From Parelaphostrongylus tenuis (Eukaryota; Nematoda; Chromadorea; Rhabditida; Metastrongylidae), in assembly GCA_019055375.1 (NCBI GenBank), contig JAHQIW010002123.1:310001-374000 (forward strand): a stretch of DNA of 64,000 nt, read 5' to 3'. This document shows positions 35,346-46,759 of the stretch, piece by piece. Both the position numbers and the translations under genes were made by a program. Numbering within the stretch: position 1 is the first letter of the stretch; each line of letters starts with the position of its first letter. A model generated the notes under the pieces. That model was not told the origin of the DNA, ran no database searches, and worked only from the letters and a program-made list of their open reading frames with translations.

Positions 35346-35589
35346 TTACTACGGAGGCAAAAGATCGTTTTGTGTATACGGTTGATGGCCAAATACGTAA
35401 TCACGGTGCTCACACTCTGCGCGGGAAATTTCTTTTCGATTTCTCGTCGTAAACTTTTCGCTTTCCGGTTCGCGATGAGATATTTTATGTGGTGTTATTT
35501 TTTCCTTCCTTATTTTGTGAGCATCAATATTATTGAAGTTCAAATTGCCAGTGGTTGTGTTGTCATCGAGTTTCCATTCGATAAAAAGG

Positions 35590-35890
35590 CACTGAGCACG
35601 TCTGGCGCAGTGGTTAGAGGTGCTCAGCGACACTCGGTCGACCGATCGATGGTCAACGGTTCGATCTTGCGCTCAGCGATCGCCAAGCCTTTGTCCCTCC
35701 GGGGTCGGGTGAATTGGTACCAGACTTGTCCAGGAGAATAGCAACACTAGATACAACGGTTTGGCCACCAGGAGTCATCGTAAAGGCCACGTATGCGTCA
35801 AATCACTGCGAATGATGCTACGAATGCGGTTCAATGCATAGCACATCACTCAAGGATCAATCAACGCCAAGAGCTTTATCCTCTATTCAT
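35590..35890 (+). repeat. T3 SINE, forward copy
   Basis: A box TCTGGCGCAGTGGTTAGAGG, B box GGTTCGATCTTG, then GGGTCGGGTGAATTGGTACC and a tail with GGATCAATCAACGCCAAGAG. The two T3 copies at 35.2 and 35.6 kb are inverted to each other. Confidence 0.55.
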
Positions 35891-36013
35891 TAGCGCTCCA
35901 ATATTTTGAAGGTGATGATGATTGAGCTCCCATTCGAAAGCTAACTGGCACCTCGCTTGGTACTTACCGCTGTTATGGTAGACGTCATTTTCATGTGCTT
36001 TAGTCTTTCAGGA

Positions 36014-39000
36014 ATGTGTTCGATTGTTCTCGACCCGCGTTCGATCGTCGATGCTCTGACATGTTTGAATGTCGACATCAATGTGGAAGATGTGGTTCAC
36101 CCAAAGGTTACGCTTTTCCCTATTTCGTCAGGTCGATCCATAATTTTCGGTGTCAGAGCTATAAACACCAAATTTCTTAGCTAGAAGTAATTAAAACTAC
36201 ATAATTTTGATATCCATCGATTGAAAATTGTCTTGCGAACATTTTGGTATACAACTTGCTTGTACTTGCTTTGAGATGGAGCTGTTTTTTTTGCAAGGAA
36301 ATTCGCTTGCTACTCATCGACGAATGGCGCGTCTGGGGAAATGCCAGTGGCGCACAAGATCAGTGGAGCTTCCTGTGGACGGCCCTAGAGCGCGATTGAT
36401 CCTTGAGACTGATCTCTCCAGCTTTGGAATTCGCGTAAACTACTTACTGACCGTTCTTTGTTTAAGCGTACCATCGCCCCAAGCTCCATTAATCCTGTGC
36501 TCCGCCTCACTAGCATTTTCCCCTACGCGTCATTCGTGCATGAGTAGCAAGAGAATTTGTCACCAAAACAGCTCCATCTTGCAGCAAGTATAGGCATGTT
36601 GTATAGCAAAATGTTCGCAAGAAATTGCGCAATTTAACGGTACTAAAATCATGCAGCTGAAACTACTTCTGCTTAATGAATTCGGAGTTTATTGCTTTAG
36701 TGCCAAAACATATCGAGCGACCTGATGTATCTGATCTAATTTGGAAGACGGATTTTGATGTCGTGATGACGATATAAGCAGACACTAGTCACTAGATGTT
36801 TTTTGACGTCATAATCATTGTGTTTTTGAAACGATCTTATTTGTTTATTGGAGGATTCCTGAGTTCTTCTCTTTTTTAGTTTCGCTCCTCGTCTTGACAG
36901 TTGCATTAACCGCCTCCTCATCGTGGCTAGAGGGTGTTCGTGGTTGTCGGGCTGCGAAGTGCAGCTTAGGGATCAATCCTCCAGCAAGGCCACCCATGAA
37001 GAATTTGACGTTTCCACCCAGAAACTTCCCCCTCCTCCCCGAGGAATAAGCCGTACCAGGAATGATCGTCGTTTTGGTAGCTCGAAGTCGCAAGGTTATA
37101 ATCTCCTTCTGACCCACAAGGACCAATGATTGGTCTATGATGACGACATGGGGAAGCCCCAGATAGGCATAGCTCGGGATTGCAGAGAACAGATAGCTAA
37201 AGGAGCATCAGTTTCTTGTGCTATGGCTCGCCTACTAGTGAAGCGCTGGACCGTCCAAGTTTCCAAGTAGGTATTCAATGGTGTTCTGTGATGTGGAAAA
37301 TTTCAAACTCACACGAAAATCGAGCTCGAAATGCGCCCTTTCCGAGGGCGCTTGTTAGCGAAGAGAAGTAATGAGAGAACCGCAGCCTCGGTAGTGTAAT
37401 TGGTTACCATGCGCCTTCGGACAGGATGAAATGCGGGTTCGATTCCCGTCAGAAGTTCAAAGTTTTGCATATCGCTCAGCATCATTGAATATATAAATAA
37501 ATTCATGCCGCCTTGAAGCGGTTGAATACAGCATTTCTGTTGATTGCATAAAACCATTTCAATTATTTGGAACTGTTTTTAGGCCGACCGTATTCAGCTT
37601 ATATACAACGCTTTCTGCACTCAAATCCTCGGCGTTCCGGAAAGGTCCCTGTCCGAGCTTCCATTCGATTGCAATTGCAACTCGGAAACTGCCGAATTAC
37701 ATCAGAGGAGCATTCCACTCACTCTGCTCTTCACTACAATGTAATTGCTCTGTTTGAATATCGATCGTCTTTTCTCGTTCAGATTAACTTGATCTCTTCA
37801 GTTTTTCATATATGTGTTTGTTTATTCTTTATTTTATTCTAATTCCTCTCAAATGATTTACCGCCTCATCGTGACTGGAAGGCGTTCCTGAGTTTCGCGG
37901 ACTGACTGCGAAGTACAGCGGATGTTCAATCCCCACTAGGGCCACTCAAGATGGGAAGAGCCGGCGTTTCCATGCGGGAAAGCCCAACTAAGGGTAAACC
38001 GTACCGGGAATGATCGCTTTCTTGGTGACTAATAGCCGAAAGGTGATAATCTTCTTCTCAATTCGCAACGGCCGGCGACTGCTCTGATGTGGTGACGACC
38101 TGAGGAAGTCGCGGCTAAGCTTACATCGAAACTCCTGGGACAAAAAGGCTGAAACCAGCACACTTTCATGTGCAGGAGGTCCTCACAGTTCTCGAAGACG
38201 GGCCGTCCAACTATCCCAGTATCAATCCAATTATGTTGGTATTTTCTTTATTTTATTAGTAATTTAGTTCGGTTATACTTTTATTGTTCGCCATCTTTTA
38301 TGACATTATTAATGTCATTTTAGGCGATGTTTCACTACCGACTTCGGAGACGAATCATGTGACTTCACCATGTGCGATCTTCTAAATCCACAGCCAAGAA
38401 GAACACGAAGATTGCTCTCACTTCTGGCGGATTTTACGAATTTCAATATGGCATGTTTTCTTTCTTTATTTTCCACCAGATTCGTTCTTACTGTTAACCA
38501 CTCCTTATTTACTGTTCCGCTAGCGCAGCGATCTTTATCTACTAAGTCATATGTTGGTATAGAACGTAGCAAAAAAAGCAAATTCTATTCCTTTAGGGCC
38601 TTCCATGTTACTGTGCTATGAAGAACCTTTTAATTTGCTCGACTGTAATTACTCGGCCATATAGTTTATTTCTGAGCTAATCTACAAATACCGCTTTTGC
38701 ACAAGTTCTACGATGTTATAATTGTACATTCAAGATGAGTGACATGCTGAACTTTCAGCCTCAGGCGGGAGTTGAACCGACTTTTCACCCCCAGGGCGCG
38801 TGCTGTCACTACACTACTGATGTCACCGGCTTTGCTACCACTCCTTCTTTGATATATCATGTTGTAGATGTCAGCGTTCAACCTTTAGCGGTTCTGGTCG
38901 GGTATGCACATATCGGCATCAAACTCAGTCATGGCTGAATAGCTATTGAAACTGCGGTACTTTTTCGTTAGACAGCACGGAATGAAAAATCGATCTTTCT

Positions 39001-40918
39001 CGTTAAACAGGAACTTTTCATAAGAGTATTATTAATAATTCCCAAGCCTAAATCTTTGTCTACGGCAATATTTGGCCATCTTTGTCCATAACTTTTTAGC
39101 GAAATGAAAACCCTTGTGTTCCACATGCGCATATTTCTCGTAGGCCAGAGCTCTTTCTGTTGAGTATTAGTAATCATTCGAAAGCATAAGATTTAAGATT
39201 TCATCACGTGCTTATTTTCTGCAAAAAAATTCATCTGCAGTATATCAGGAAAAATAAGATTGATTGACTTACACGGGCGCGTGTTTTCTGGCTAATCTAC
39301 GGGCCCGGGGGAGTGGGCTGCCCGTAGTTTTAACTCAGCGATCGATTGATGGCGCTGAGGCTGCTGACATGTCAAGTGCAAAATTTGTCATTCAATTAGG
39401 ATTTTTCCTCCGCTCTGAAGAAAACTCTACGTCAGATTTGTTACTTCGATACTACAAGATTTCCTCTACACGCTCATCTGCTTTGATGATTTCAGCGAAG
39501 TAAGGGTGAAATTGCGCGGCCGTTGTAAACATAATTTTATTCCGAATTTTACAGCGTCATGAAAGGGTACTTTCCAGAGTGCGGCCACATAGCACAGTAG
39601 TGAGAGATTTAAGCTTTCGAATGAATAATAACACTCTTATGAAAAGATCTTCTACAGTGAAAGGGATCAATTCTTCATCCTGTGCTGCTTGACGAAAATG
39701 AGTCTAAATTGTACAATCTGACTGGAATTTTCATTCCCACTGTTTTTTTTTTTTTTTTTTAGCAGTGGTATCATGTTGTGAATACATATTCAAAGGAGCT
39801 GAGTGGTAGGACGAAACGTGAGTTCGACGCCCGCCTGATGTTGAAAGTTTTGCATATCACTCAGCTCTCTTAGATATGTATCTGTAACATTATACCACTT
39901 CTAGAAAACACTAGAAATAGAAATTTCATTCAATTATTCATTGCGAAAAGCTATTCGCATAACTGGGATTGATGCTGATGTAAGCCATATGCAGACCAAA
40001 CCAGTTAGAGGTTCGTTGCTGACGGCTACGATAGGATTTATCGAAGAATGGTTGCAGTAGAACGATAGGATTGATGGTGTAGTAATCGCATTCGTCCCCG
40101 ATGTGGATGGGTCGTGGATTCAACTCCGACTGATGTCGAATGTCTTGCCTATCACTCAATACTCTTCTATTGCAAAAGAGTGTTGGAGGAGGAGATCATC
40201 CAGCACTTCGTTTATAATCTTGCTTGATGCACTGCCTCGCTAACGACTGCGCTATCCCACCCCTTTTACAAGCATGAGAAAATTTGTACTTTCCAGAAAG
40301 CGTCACATGTATTCGAAAAGACGGTAGCTGAGTACGACGAAGCACGACAAGCAGTAAATGCGGCTCAGGAACAAGTGAGTTATGATTTCAAAGTCATTGT
40401 TGTGTTACTGCGAAAGACAGTAATTTACCTACATCGGAGCGCTTCAAGGTGCTCCTGGCTGAGGAGCGAAGGAATGCACTTCGTTCTGGATTGGATCTGA
40501 GGAAAAGAAAAGAAAACGAGGTGATTTTATGTCAACGGAACACTTCATGACGGATTCTATTGCATTGCGGTTTCTTCAGGTGTTGGTAGAACTAAGCGCC
40601 AAGCAAGGAACGTTGAAAGAGTTGCTGAAAGCAGGAGAGATTAATGAGAGCAGAAAGGATGAAGTTTGGACTTCTATGAAGAATAGCAAACAAAAAATAG
40701 TACGCAACCTGTCCTGATGAATTAGTAATGAGAAGAATTCTTTCATTATTGCTTTATAGCGGTGGTAATATCACAATTATACCAATGTTGTTGACTGAGT
40801 GCAAAACTTTTGCCCAGGCAGGGTCTGAACCCGCATTTCTTTTATGCGGAGACGCGTGTTCTCACCCGTTGCACTACCAATGCCTGGTTTGCCACCACTG
40901 TTTCTGCGCCTTCTTACA

Positions 40919-40977
<59 letters not shown>

Positions 40978-42526
40978 AATATTGTCAGCGTAACTGAATT
41001 CAATGTCGATATAACTACCAGGCCAAACCCTTGACGGTTGGTTGCTGTCAGATTGATGCTTTGTAGACGTAGAAAGACTGGTCGCAAAAGAGGCCTTAGT
41101 AGGTCCAACAGGTCAGAGCACGCGCCCTGATAGGTTGGAATGCTGGTTCGAGTCCCGTCTGACGCGAAAGTTTTGCACATCACTCAACATCATTGAATAA
41201 CGAAATACTTTGTTAAAGCGCAGTTGCAATTTGCTTGCAGGTTGATCTGAAGAAGGAAATCGAATCTATCAGGAGTAAAATTGAACACGTTTCCAAAGGA
41301 ATAGTTAAATCTCCTGCTCGATTTCTTCGCGATGTTGAAGACCAGAGAGCACAGATCAAAAGTCTTCAGGGCGACTGTGACAGAGAAAGGTGATTGACGT
41401 GGATGATTCTTCTATACTTGAGCTTGTAGCTGATTGGAACAAGCTGTTTTCAGAGAACGAATTTATAATAACGAAGAGAGTATGAAGATGATTGACCAAA
41501 TTTCCAAGATGCTTGATGAGCGTCCCAGGGAGATGGATGTGCTCTCTGAACTGCAGGTATCTCATTTTATGAAAATAGTGGACTATCAAATACAAACCTT
41601 AAGACGTATTTTTGCTGTGACGAGTTTTAGAATGAAATGAATCGTCTCGAACAATGTTCTATTGACTCTCAAGCACGTTGTGCTGATCTTAAGAAGCAAG
41701 CGCATCAAATGGAAGAAGAGCTGAAAGTAAGTCGTTACAACCTTATTTACTGACTTATCATGTGCTGTCGTTTGGCAATTTGTAGAATTCGGATAAAGAA
41801 TATGTTTGTTACAAACCAAGTTTGCCTTCTGCGATTTGAGGAATCCTGTTCTCAGAGATGAAATTTCCAGAGGTTGGTGGTATGCGGCGAGGAGGAAGCG
41901 AAAAATCATGAACGTGCCTGCGAGCTTGGCAGTTCAAGATTAAAGGATCTGAGATCATTGAAGGAGAATTTGAGTAGGTGAGTGATGGACGTGTTCGCTT
42001 TTCTTTCCGTGTGTGTTTGATTGATTCAAATTTTAACCATAGGAGTTTCTCAGGATTGGACTATTTCAAGGTCCGGATTTCAGACAATGAGGAACTTCTT
42101 TCTATGGTTATTTCATAATGTTCTTTCAGTGTGCTTCAAAACTTGCGAGAAAATGACGGTGGTCGACGAAATGAACTGTCCCAACTGAAGAAGGAACTGG
42201 TGAGACTGCGAAACGAAAACAGTGAAGAAAAGGAAATTGTTCGTGCGAAATGCCTAGAACTTCAGAGGCGATTCAAAGATCTACTGCAGAAAGTATGCGC
42301 TTTTATTTTTAGCCAGTTTTATTCTACGATTTTTCTTTACTATTTTGATTAGACAGCGTGTAGCGTTTTTAGATTTGTTTTTATCTCTCATTTTTGAAAA
42401 TTTACAGTACCATCGGGATGAGGAGAAGTTCATTCGGAATACAGGTCATTCTCAGATGTGCTTCGTTCCATATCGTCCGCCATTGATGACGCTAACCAAG
42501 CTGAAGATGGTGATGAAGTAATGTAA
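36014..42526 (+). CDS. nuf2: Kinetochore protein Nuf2 (HIM-10-like), 12 exons
   Basis: Nuf2 is a subunit of the NDC80 complex that ties kinetochores to spindle microtubules. Exons read as 36014-36106, 37583-37740, 38324-38454 (3' end uncertain), 40297-40374, 40440-40520, 40580-40699, 41241-41389, 41454-41556, 41631-41726, 41871-41977, 42130-42292 and 42408-42526. The first three give the calponin-homology-type head, including MCSIVLDPRSIVDAL and MCDLLNPQPRRTRRLLSLL, matching the family pattern around the conserved RTxRxLS segment. The rest is coiled coil and contains GIVKSPARF, matching the family's IVxSPExL signature. Phases agree at most junctions. The start follows TTTCAG by two bases, as expected for spliced-leader trans-splicing. 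The total is about 460 residues, the usual family length. Oddities: no good junction joins exons 3 and 4, so a short exon is probably missing; the exon at 40440 has a weak acceptor; the last exon carries an apparent 1-nt frameshift near 42440. Introns 1-3 and the one after 40699 are full of repeats. Confidence 0.85.
36231..36622. mobile_element. MITE-like palindrome in nuf2 intron 1
   Basis: TCTTGCGAACATTTTG at the left end and its complement at the right end (CAAAATGTTCGCAAGA) bound 392 bp. The inverted arms extend about 140 bp (TGGAGCTGTTTT inward). AATTG flanks both ends (36226-36230 and 36623-36627) as a likely target-site duplication. An open frame of about 120 codons across it is just a shadow of the palindrome. 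Confidence 0.65.
36895..37275 (+). repeat. Dispersed repeat F, copy 1 (nuf2 intron 1)
   Basis: Aligned with 37855-38230: ACCGCCTCCTCATCGTG, GCTGCGAAGTGCAGC, GTTTCCA and CGTACCAGGAATGATCG. The origin is unknown. Confidence 0.6.
37380..37500 (+). repeat. T1 tRNA-like SINE (nuf2 intron 1)
   Basis: Head GTAGTGTAATTGGTTACCA and B box GGTTCGATTCC, tail AAAGTTTTGCATATCGCTCA and CATCATTGAATA. It lacks a pairable acceptor stem. Confidence 0.6.
37855..38230 (+). repeat. Dispersed repeat F, copy 2 (nuf2 intron 2)
   Basis: Direct-orientation copy of the 36.9-kb repeat (ACCGCCTCATCGTGACTG, CGTACCGGGAATGATCG). Two successive introns therefore carry the same repeat. Confidence 0.6.
38725..38835 (-). repeat. 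T1 tRNA-like SINE (nuf2 intron 3)
   Basis: Reverse B box GGGAGTTGAACC and reverse tail GAGTGACATGCTGAACTTTC; an antisense copy of the family at 37.4 kb. Confidence 0.5.
38958..39702. mobile_element. Family A foldback element in nuf2 intron 3
   Basis: Left end TTTCGTTAGACAGCACGGAA and right end TTCATCCTGTGCTGCTTGAC are inverted repeats continuing inward. A GC-rich central stretch (GGGCCCGGGGGAGTGGGCT) lies near 39.3 kb. Confidence 0.6.
39780..40195 (+). repeat. Two T1 tRNA-like SINE copies (nuf2 intron 3)
   Basis: The first (about 39795-39885) has GTGAGTTCGACGCC and tail GTTTTGCATATCACTCAGC. The second (about 39930-40190) has a leading AACCAAACCAG-type block, GATGGTGTAGTAATCGC and the degraded tail TTGCCTATCACTCAA. 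Confidence 0.5.
40795..40905 (-). repeat. T1 tRNA-like SINE (nuf2 intron)
   Basis: Reverse tail GAGTGCAAAACTTTTGCC, reverse B box GGTCTGAACCC and reverse A box GTTGCACTACCAATGCC. Confidence 0.55.
40918..40975. repeat. (TA)n microsatellite in a nuf2 intron
   Basis: Almost pure TA repeat of about 58 bases between two tRNA-like repeats in the intron following the exon at 40580-40699. Confidence 0.85.
41000..41205 (+). repeat. T1 tRNA-like SINE (nuf2 intron)
   Basis: Leader CCAGGCCAAACCCTTGACGG, B box GGTTCGAGTCC, tail AAAGTTTTGCACATCACTCA and CATCATTGAATA. Confidence 0.6.
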
Positions 42527-42899
42527 AAATCAAAGTGTAGATGTGGAATTACGAAATTTGTATGCAATATGAACGTTGTATAGTCCGTTCCTGTCATTCA
42601 TGATCATTATTCCTCTTTCATGATATGTTAATACTCTTTTTGATAAGGCTTACATTTCCCACTTGTTTGAGCCCACTGAAAATTTGTAGCTTTCGACGGA
42701 AAACACACCTTCAGCTCCCTGACTTTGCCTATGAATATGCACAATTTATGGAATCGGAAAATTTCTTGAGAACTGCCATTGTTTTTGCGTAATATGTAAA
42801 TTTCTAGGACGGATGTAGATTTTGGATTACGGTAACTGAGGCGGGAAAAACTGATGGATTCTCCAATATGTGCTTCAATATCACTACACGATCTAATCA

Positions 42900-43110
42900 G
42901 ATGTGAATGAGTCTATTCACATACAAAATGTTCCGAAACTTTGATAATATCGTGATAGCATAGGTTTTAATCCTTTCATGGGGTCCGTTGTGGCACATAT
43001 GAAGTGCCAGACACTTGTTTCGGCCTTCCATCGCTCATCAGTTGCACGGTGCCTTTTCGGATCAGTGGATTCCTCGGGGATATACATCCTATATACAAGA
43101 GTCGACGCCG
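42900..43110 (-). mobile_element. Second hammerhead repeat family, single copy
   Basis: A minus-strand unit related to 50.0-50.6 kb but differing in stem I from the 15-kb family. CTGATGA is the complement of 43035-43041, GAAA of 43018-43021, and the cleavage triplet GTC of 43010-43012. Stem I pairs 43004-43009 with 43042-43047 at five of six positions. Stem II (GCGATGGAAGGCC) is weak. It lies 0.4 kb downstream of nuf2. Confidence 0.55.
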
Positions 43111-43405
43111 AACTATTCAATCTCACCTTACGGTTTAGAATCACCGTGGAATTCTTTTGAGAGTTACAGATTGTCGAATGTCATTTGCTTCGCTTACTGC
43201 CAAACACCAGTATATATACAAACACTTCAAATCGACTATTTTTTCAAGCCTCGCTTAATTTTAGTGATCTTTGGGGAGTTTTTGAAAAAAAAAGAACCAA
43301 CTTGGAGTAGGATTTGAGCGTTTGATTGCCAAATGTTCTACCAGAGTTTCAAGAACTTGGCTAATATGCAATTTTATTTCCTATCATTTGACTGCAATTC
43401 AAGTG

Positions 43406-43558
43406 CCTAAATACAAAGCATACGTATACCTAATTCGATGGGAACGAGGTTATTCTGCATACGAAGTGCCACTGGATGACAAGGAAAATGAGTCCCTTAG
43501 ATTACAATGGGACGAAGTAACAGTCGTATACATGTCAACAAAAACTATACAACGATGA
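43406..43558 (+). CDS. Possible terminal coding exon, unknown protein
   Basis: An open stretch after ATTCAAG encodes KAYVYLIRWERGYSAYEV, then PLDDKENESLRLQWDEV, and ends at a TGA at 43556. Residue composition and the alternation of charged and aromatic residues look protein-like. It lies 0.9 kb downstream of the nuf2 stop on the same strand. No family is recognised and no upstream partner exon was found. Confidence 0.3.
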   Translation, partial: PKYKAYVYLIRWERGYSAYEVPLDDKENESLRLQWDEVTVVYMSTKTIQR

Positions 43559-43599
43559 TGCGAATTAGTGTAGCTACGACCTAGGTTTTGTTCAGTGCC

Positions 43600-46360
43600 T
43601 AATTTTATTTTGTGGCAGAGTGCGGTGTGTAATATAATTACAAGAGTTCTGATACAAGAATCTCATAACCTCAATTAGATCCGATCCTGCGATAAGTTCA
43701 TCCTCCATCTCACCGTTCAATATCATCAGGGCTTTCGCCCTTCCTTTCTCTCTGCTGTTCTAGTCAACTCGGTGTTTTAGCCACCTCTAGCTCCAAATTT
43801 ACTCGTATCTCAGCACTTTTGGAGTCAAGTGTACTTGATTTACCTGGACGTCATGGCGCTGTTAAAGAATATGTCAGGACATGACATGGAGCCGTAATTG
43901 GCGTGTAGATTGTCACCTCAGTTTTCTTCTGCTTCAAAGAAGTGACAATAATGAACGTGAATTTGACCACCAAAAAAATGACTGTATCTCAAAAAGATGG
44001 ATACTGTAAAAGGAGGATACACTCGACTTGGTCAGTGGCGCTCGAAGTGACCGCTCGAATGATTGTGATAGCGTGGTTCCTATCTTTGACCTTGTATTTC
44101 TAAATTAAGATGAAGTAATGGATGAACTTTGATAGACGAAGTTATTGTTTTTACAGAACAATTTGACAGTATATAAATGCAATCTCTGGCGCCTCTTTTG
44201 TCTGCCCCTCTAATCAACTATCTCTGTCATAGCCTTTTCAAAGAACTGTACTAATGAATATTGTAGTGAGTTGGAAAGAACGCGCTGGAATAGAGCCGTT
44301 ATGGTGTTATTTAGCAAGTCCTTCTCTGCAATGCTCAAATATGCCATAATGATAGGTCTCAAGGGGATTTTATACTGACACGTATGCAACAGATCCACAT
44401 CACGTATCGTCCCACAGATCGCGATGAAACTCAGTTGAATCAGGGTAAATCCTATACTCCCTCTATGGCTAGTCGACCAAAAGTCAGAATAACTTTCCTT
44501 TCTTCTTCTAGAAAGCCTGACCTCAGGAGTGTCTATATGTGCTACGGTTCGGCACCGTTGATAATTCTGACCGTATACACCCTTTTCATTCTACTTCGAT
44601 CTTCCGAAACGTATGATATCGCTTGGTGGTTTACGAAATCTAGAGACCTGCTTCTTTCGTTGCAGCAGTATATAGAAGCCTAAGCTTCGACATATGCGAA
44701 TGGATCGTTGTGCTGGGTTAGAAATGGTGTCGCTCCGCACGTTGCTCCAAGTTGACTAAATGCCAGCGAGGAATTTGTTGCATGAGAAGTTTTGAACTTC
44801 TGCACGTTGTTGGATGCTGGTCGATGCTGTTAGATTCTGGAACAGTTGTGCACAATGCGTTATCGTATCGTAATCACAGGCATTTGCTACTTCATGTGCT
44901 TCGCAAGAATCCAGCTGATTCCAGAAGCATCTGTTGTTTATTTCCCAATGTCAAAGAGCGAGTGACACCTGTATTAGGAAGGTGCCGAAAATACACATTA
45001 GCGCAACAGTTATAATATGCCTTATAAAAAAATGAAAAGTACAAAGTTTTAGTGTTGTCTAGTTCTTAAGGAATGCGCTATACATTCTAATTTAATAAGC
45101 ATCATTAGAGATGATTGAAGGGCTATTTGGCGGTGGGCCACCAATGTACCAAACTAGTGCCGCCTGATGCATTGCCATTTAGTCTCAAATTGGCCGACAG
45201 CTGAAGTCCTGTGCAGTATTGATGGTCCTCTGGTGTGAGACTGAACCAACAGCTTATCCCTTGAGCATTACAGTAATGCCTTACTCATTAACACGTTCAG
45301 TGTGTCCGTGTTAATCCATGATCACATGTTACACTTTTTTACACAACAGAAGAATGAGTCGTGTGATGTATACTGCAATTATTTATGATTCGTATCACCT
45401 GCGACCTGTATCACTTGTCGCGATGGTTATTGAGTGACTTGAGCGGACATCGATGAAACTTCCATCTTTCCCTATCGCTAAGTAAACCAGTGGATCCTTC
45501 TTCCTGTAAGGATTTGCTGAACATCATATCTTCCTTTACGCTTATTGTAAAAAAATGAGACCATCGGGTCGATGGCCTTCCTGGCTTGACATTTTGAGAA
45601 ATATAAGTCGGTAATGACTTTTGTATCTTGCTGTCTAAAGAGCTCTCAGAAAAAAGAGGTGGTGGAGGGTGCTTTCAACCTTGATGAAAAGTGAATTGCT
45701 GATGGGGGTATGCTGGTTGCTCTGAATTACCTGTTACTGATAATATAGTGAAAGCTGAGTGGTGGAAAAAGTGTTCATACGCAAATGAGGTGTGTTCTAG
45801 CGACCTTACAATTTGATTTTGAGGAGAATCTTTTCGACTTTTCTATAATTGAATTATCGACTGCTAAGGAATACTTGGTGAGCTCACAGTGTTGAGTGAA
45901 CTATAATGCAAACTAGTTTGTACGGTAGGCACCTCTAACAACTCCATTACTCGCATCCTTGCAAGTGCGTTACTGTGATAGACTTGTGAGGACGCCTCAC
46001 AATACTCTCATTCAAATAGTTCTTCGCCACTACAACTGCTCATATCGGACTGTTGTCACCGTCGTTGAGGCATGTAAACTTCACAACGTCATCTATAAAG
46101 TCCATTCATATTCACCTTTCGTAGTATGACAATCGTCGGGTGCGAATTCGTCAATACATTTCAATTCGATAGGCTAACATGAGTATCAAGTTAATCCATG
46201 TACCTGTACAATTCCTGGGCAGTCATTCAACGGGCCAATGCCGAGTGTGTCCCTATCTGCACTACTCCAGATGCTCGTCGTTTTTAGGAAAATACCTGCG
46301 AATATTTATATATTGATCCTTCTCAAATATCAACTTGAAACTTTACGCAAACATGAGTAA
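43600..46360. other. Long stretch without recognised genes
   Basis: Frames at 44384-44683 and 44752-45015 are open for 87-99 codons but show no family resemblance or clear splice context. No repeats shared with the rest of the window were recognised. Confidence 0.35.
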
Positions 46361-46363
46361 CAT

Positions 46364-46657
46364 AAATCAAACGTTTTATTTTCGAGTGTTTTATTAAGAC
46401 CACGCTCAAATTTTCAATATATCTCATGATTATTATGAGCCAGCATGTCATATGGTCTGTTAAAGGACTCTTGTACAGCTCGGTACTTCGACTGTAGCTA
46501 ACCATCTAGGATCCCCGAGAGGGTTGGCGAAAGACGAAGGGGCTGCCCGACTGACGAGGCTGCAAGGCCGAGAACACGTGTATCGGGCTGTACAAGAGCC
46601 CTTTAACAGACTACATGACATGTTGGCTGAGATAATAATTATGAGACAAATCAAACG
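46364..46657. mobile_element. Hammerhead retroelement copy with 10-bp TSD
   Basis: A 274-bp insertion (46374-46647) lies between perfect direct repeats AAATCAAACG at 46364-46373 and 46648-46657. The left part is a minus-strand 3' end carrying reverse AATAAA and the sequence downstream of the ribozyme. The right part is a plus-strand unit with a nearly complete hammerhead, ending before its own AATAAA. It is the same family as the 15.2-kb element, again arranged as an inverted pair with only one complete 3' end. Confidence 0.7.
46545..46588 (+). ncRNA. Hammerhead ribozyme with one inserted core base
   Basis: Stem I pairs GCCCGA (46545-46550) with TCGGGC (46583-46588). CTGACGA is at 46551-46557. 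Stem II is GGCT/GGCC with a GCAA tetraloop. The expected GAAAC reads GAGAAC, one extra G at 46572. The cleavage triplet is GTA. The single inserted base probably inactivates it. Confidence 0.65.
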
Positions 46658-46759
46658 ACTGCTTACAAAGTTATCGTTAATGATGAGTTGTATTTGCAGT
46701 GGGTTCTTTCCAGGATTATATCCACAATATTACTTCAAAAGATGATAATATTTATGGAT

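Noticed and set aside
36228..36593. Open frame of 121 codons
   Set aside because: It lies wholly within the palindromic MITE in nuf2 intron 1; the frame follows from the inverted repeat.
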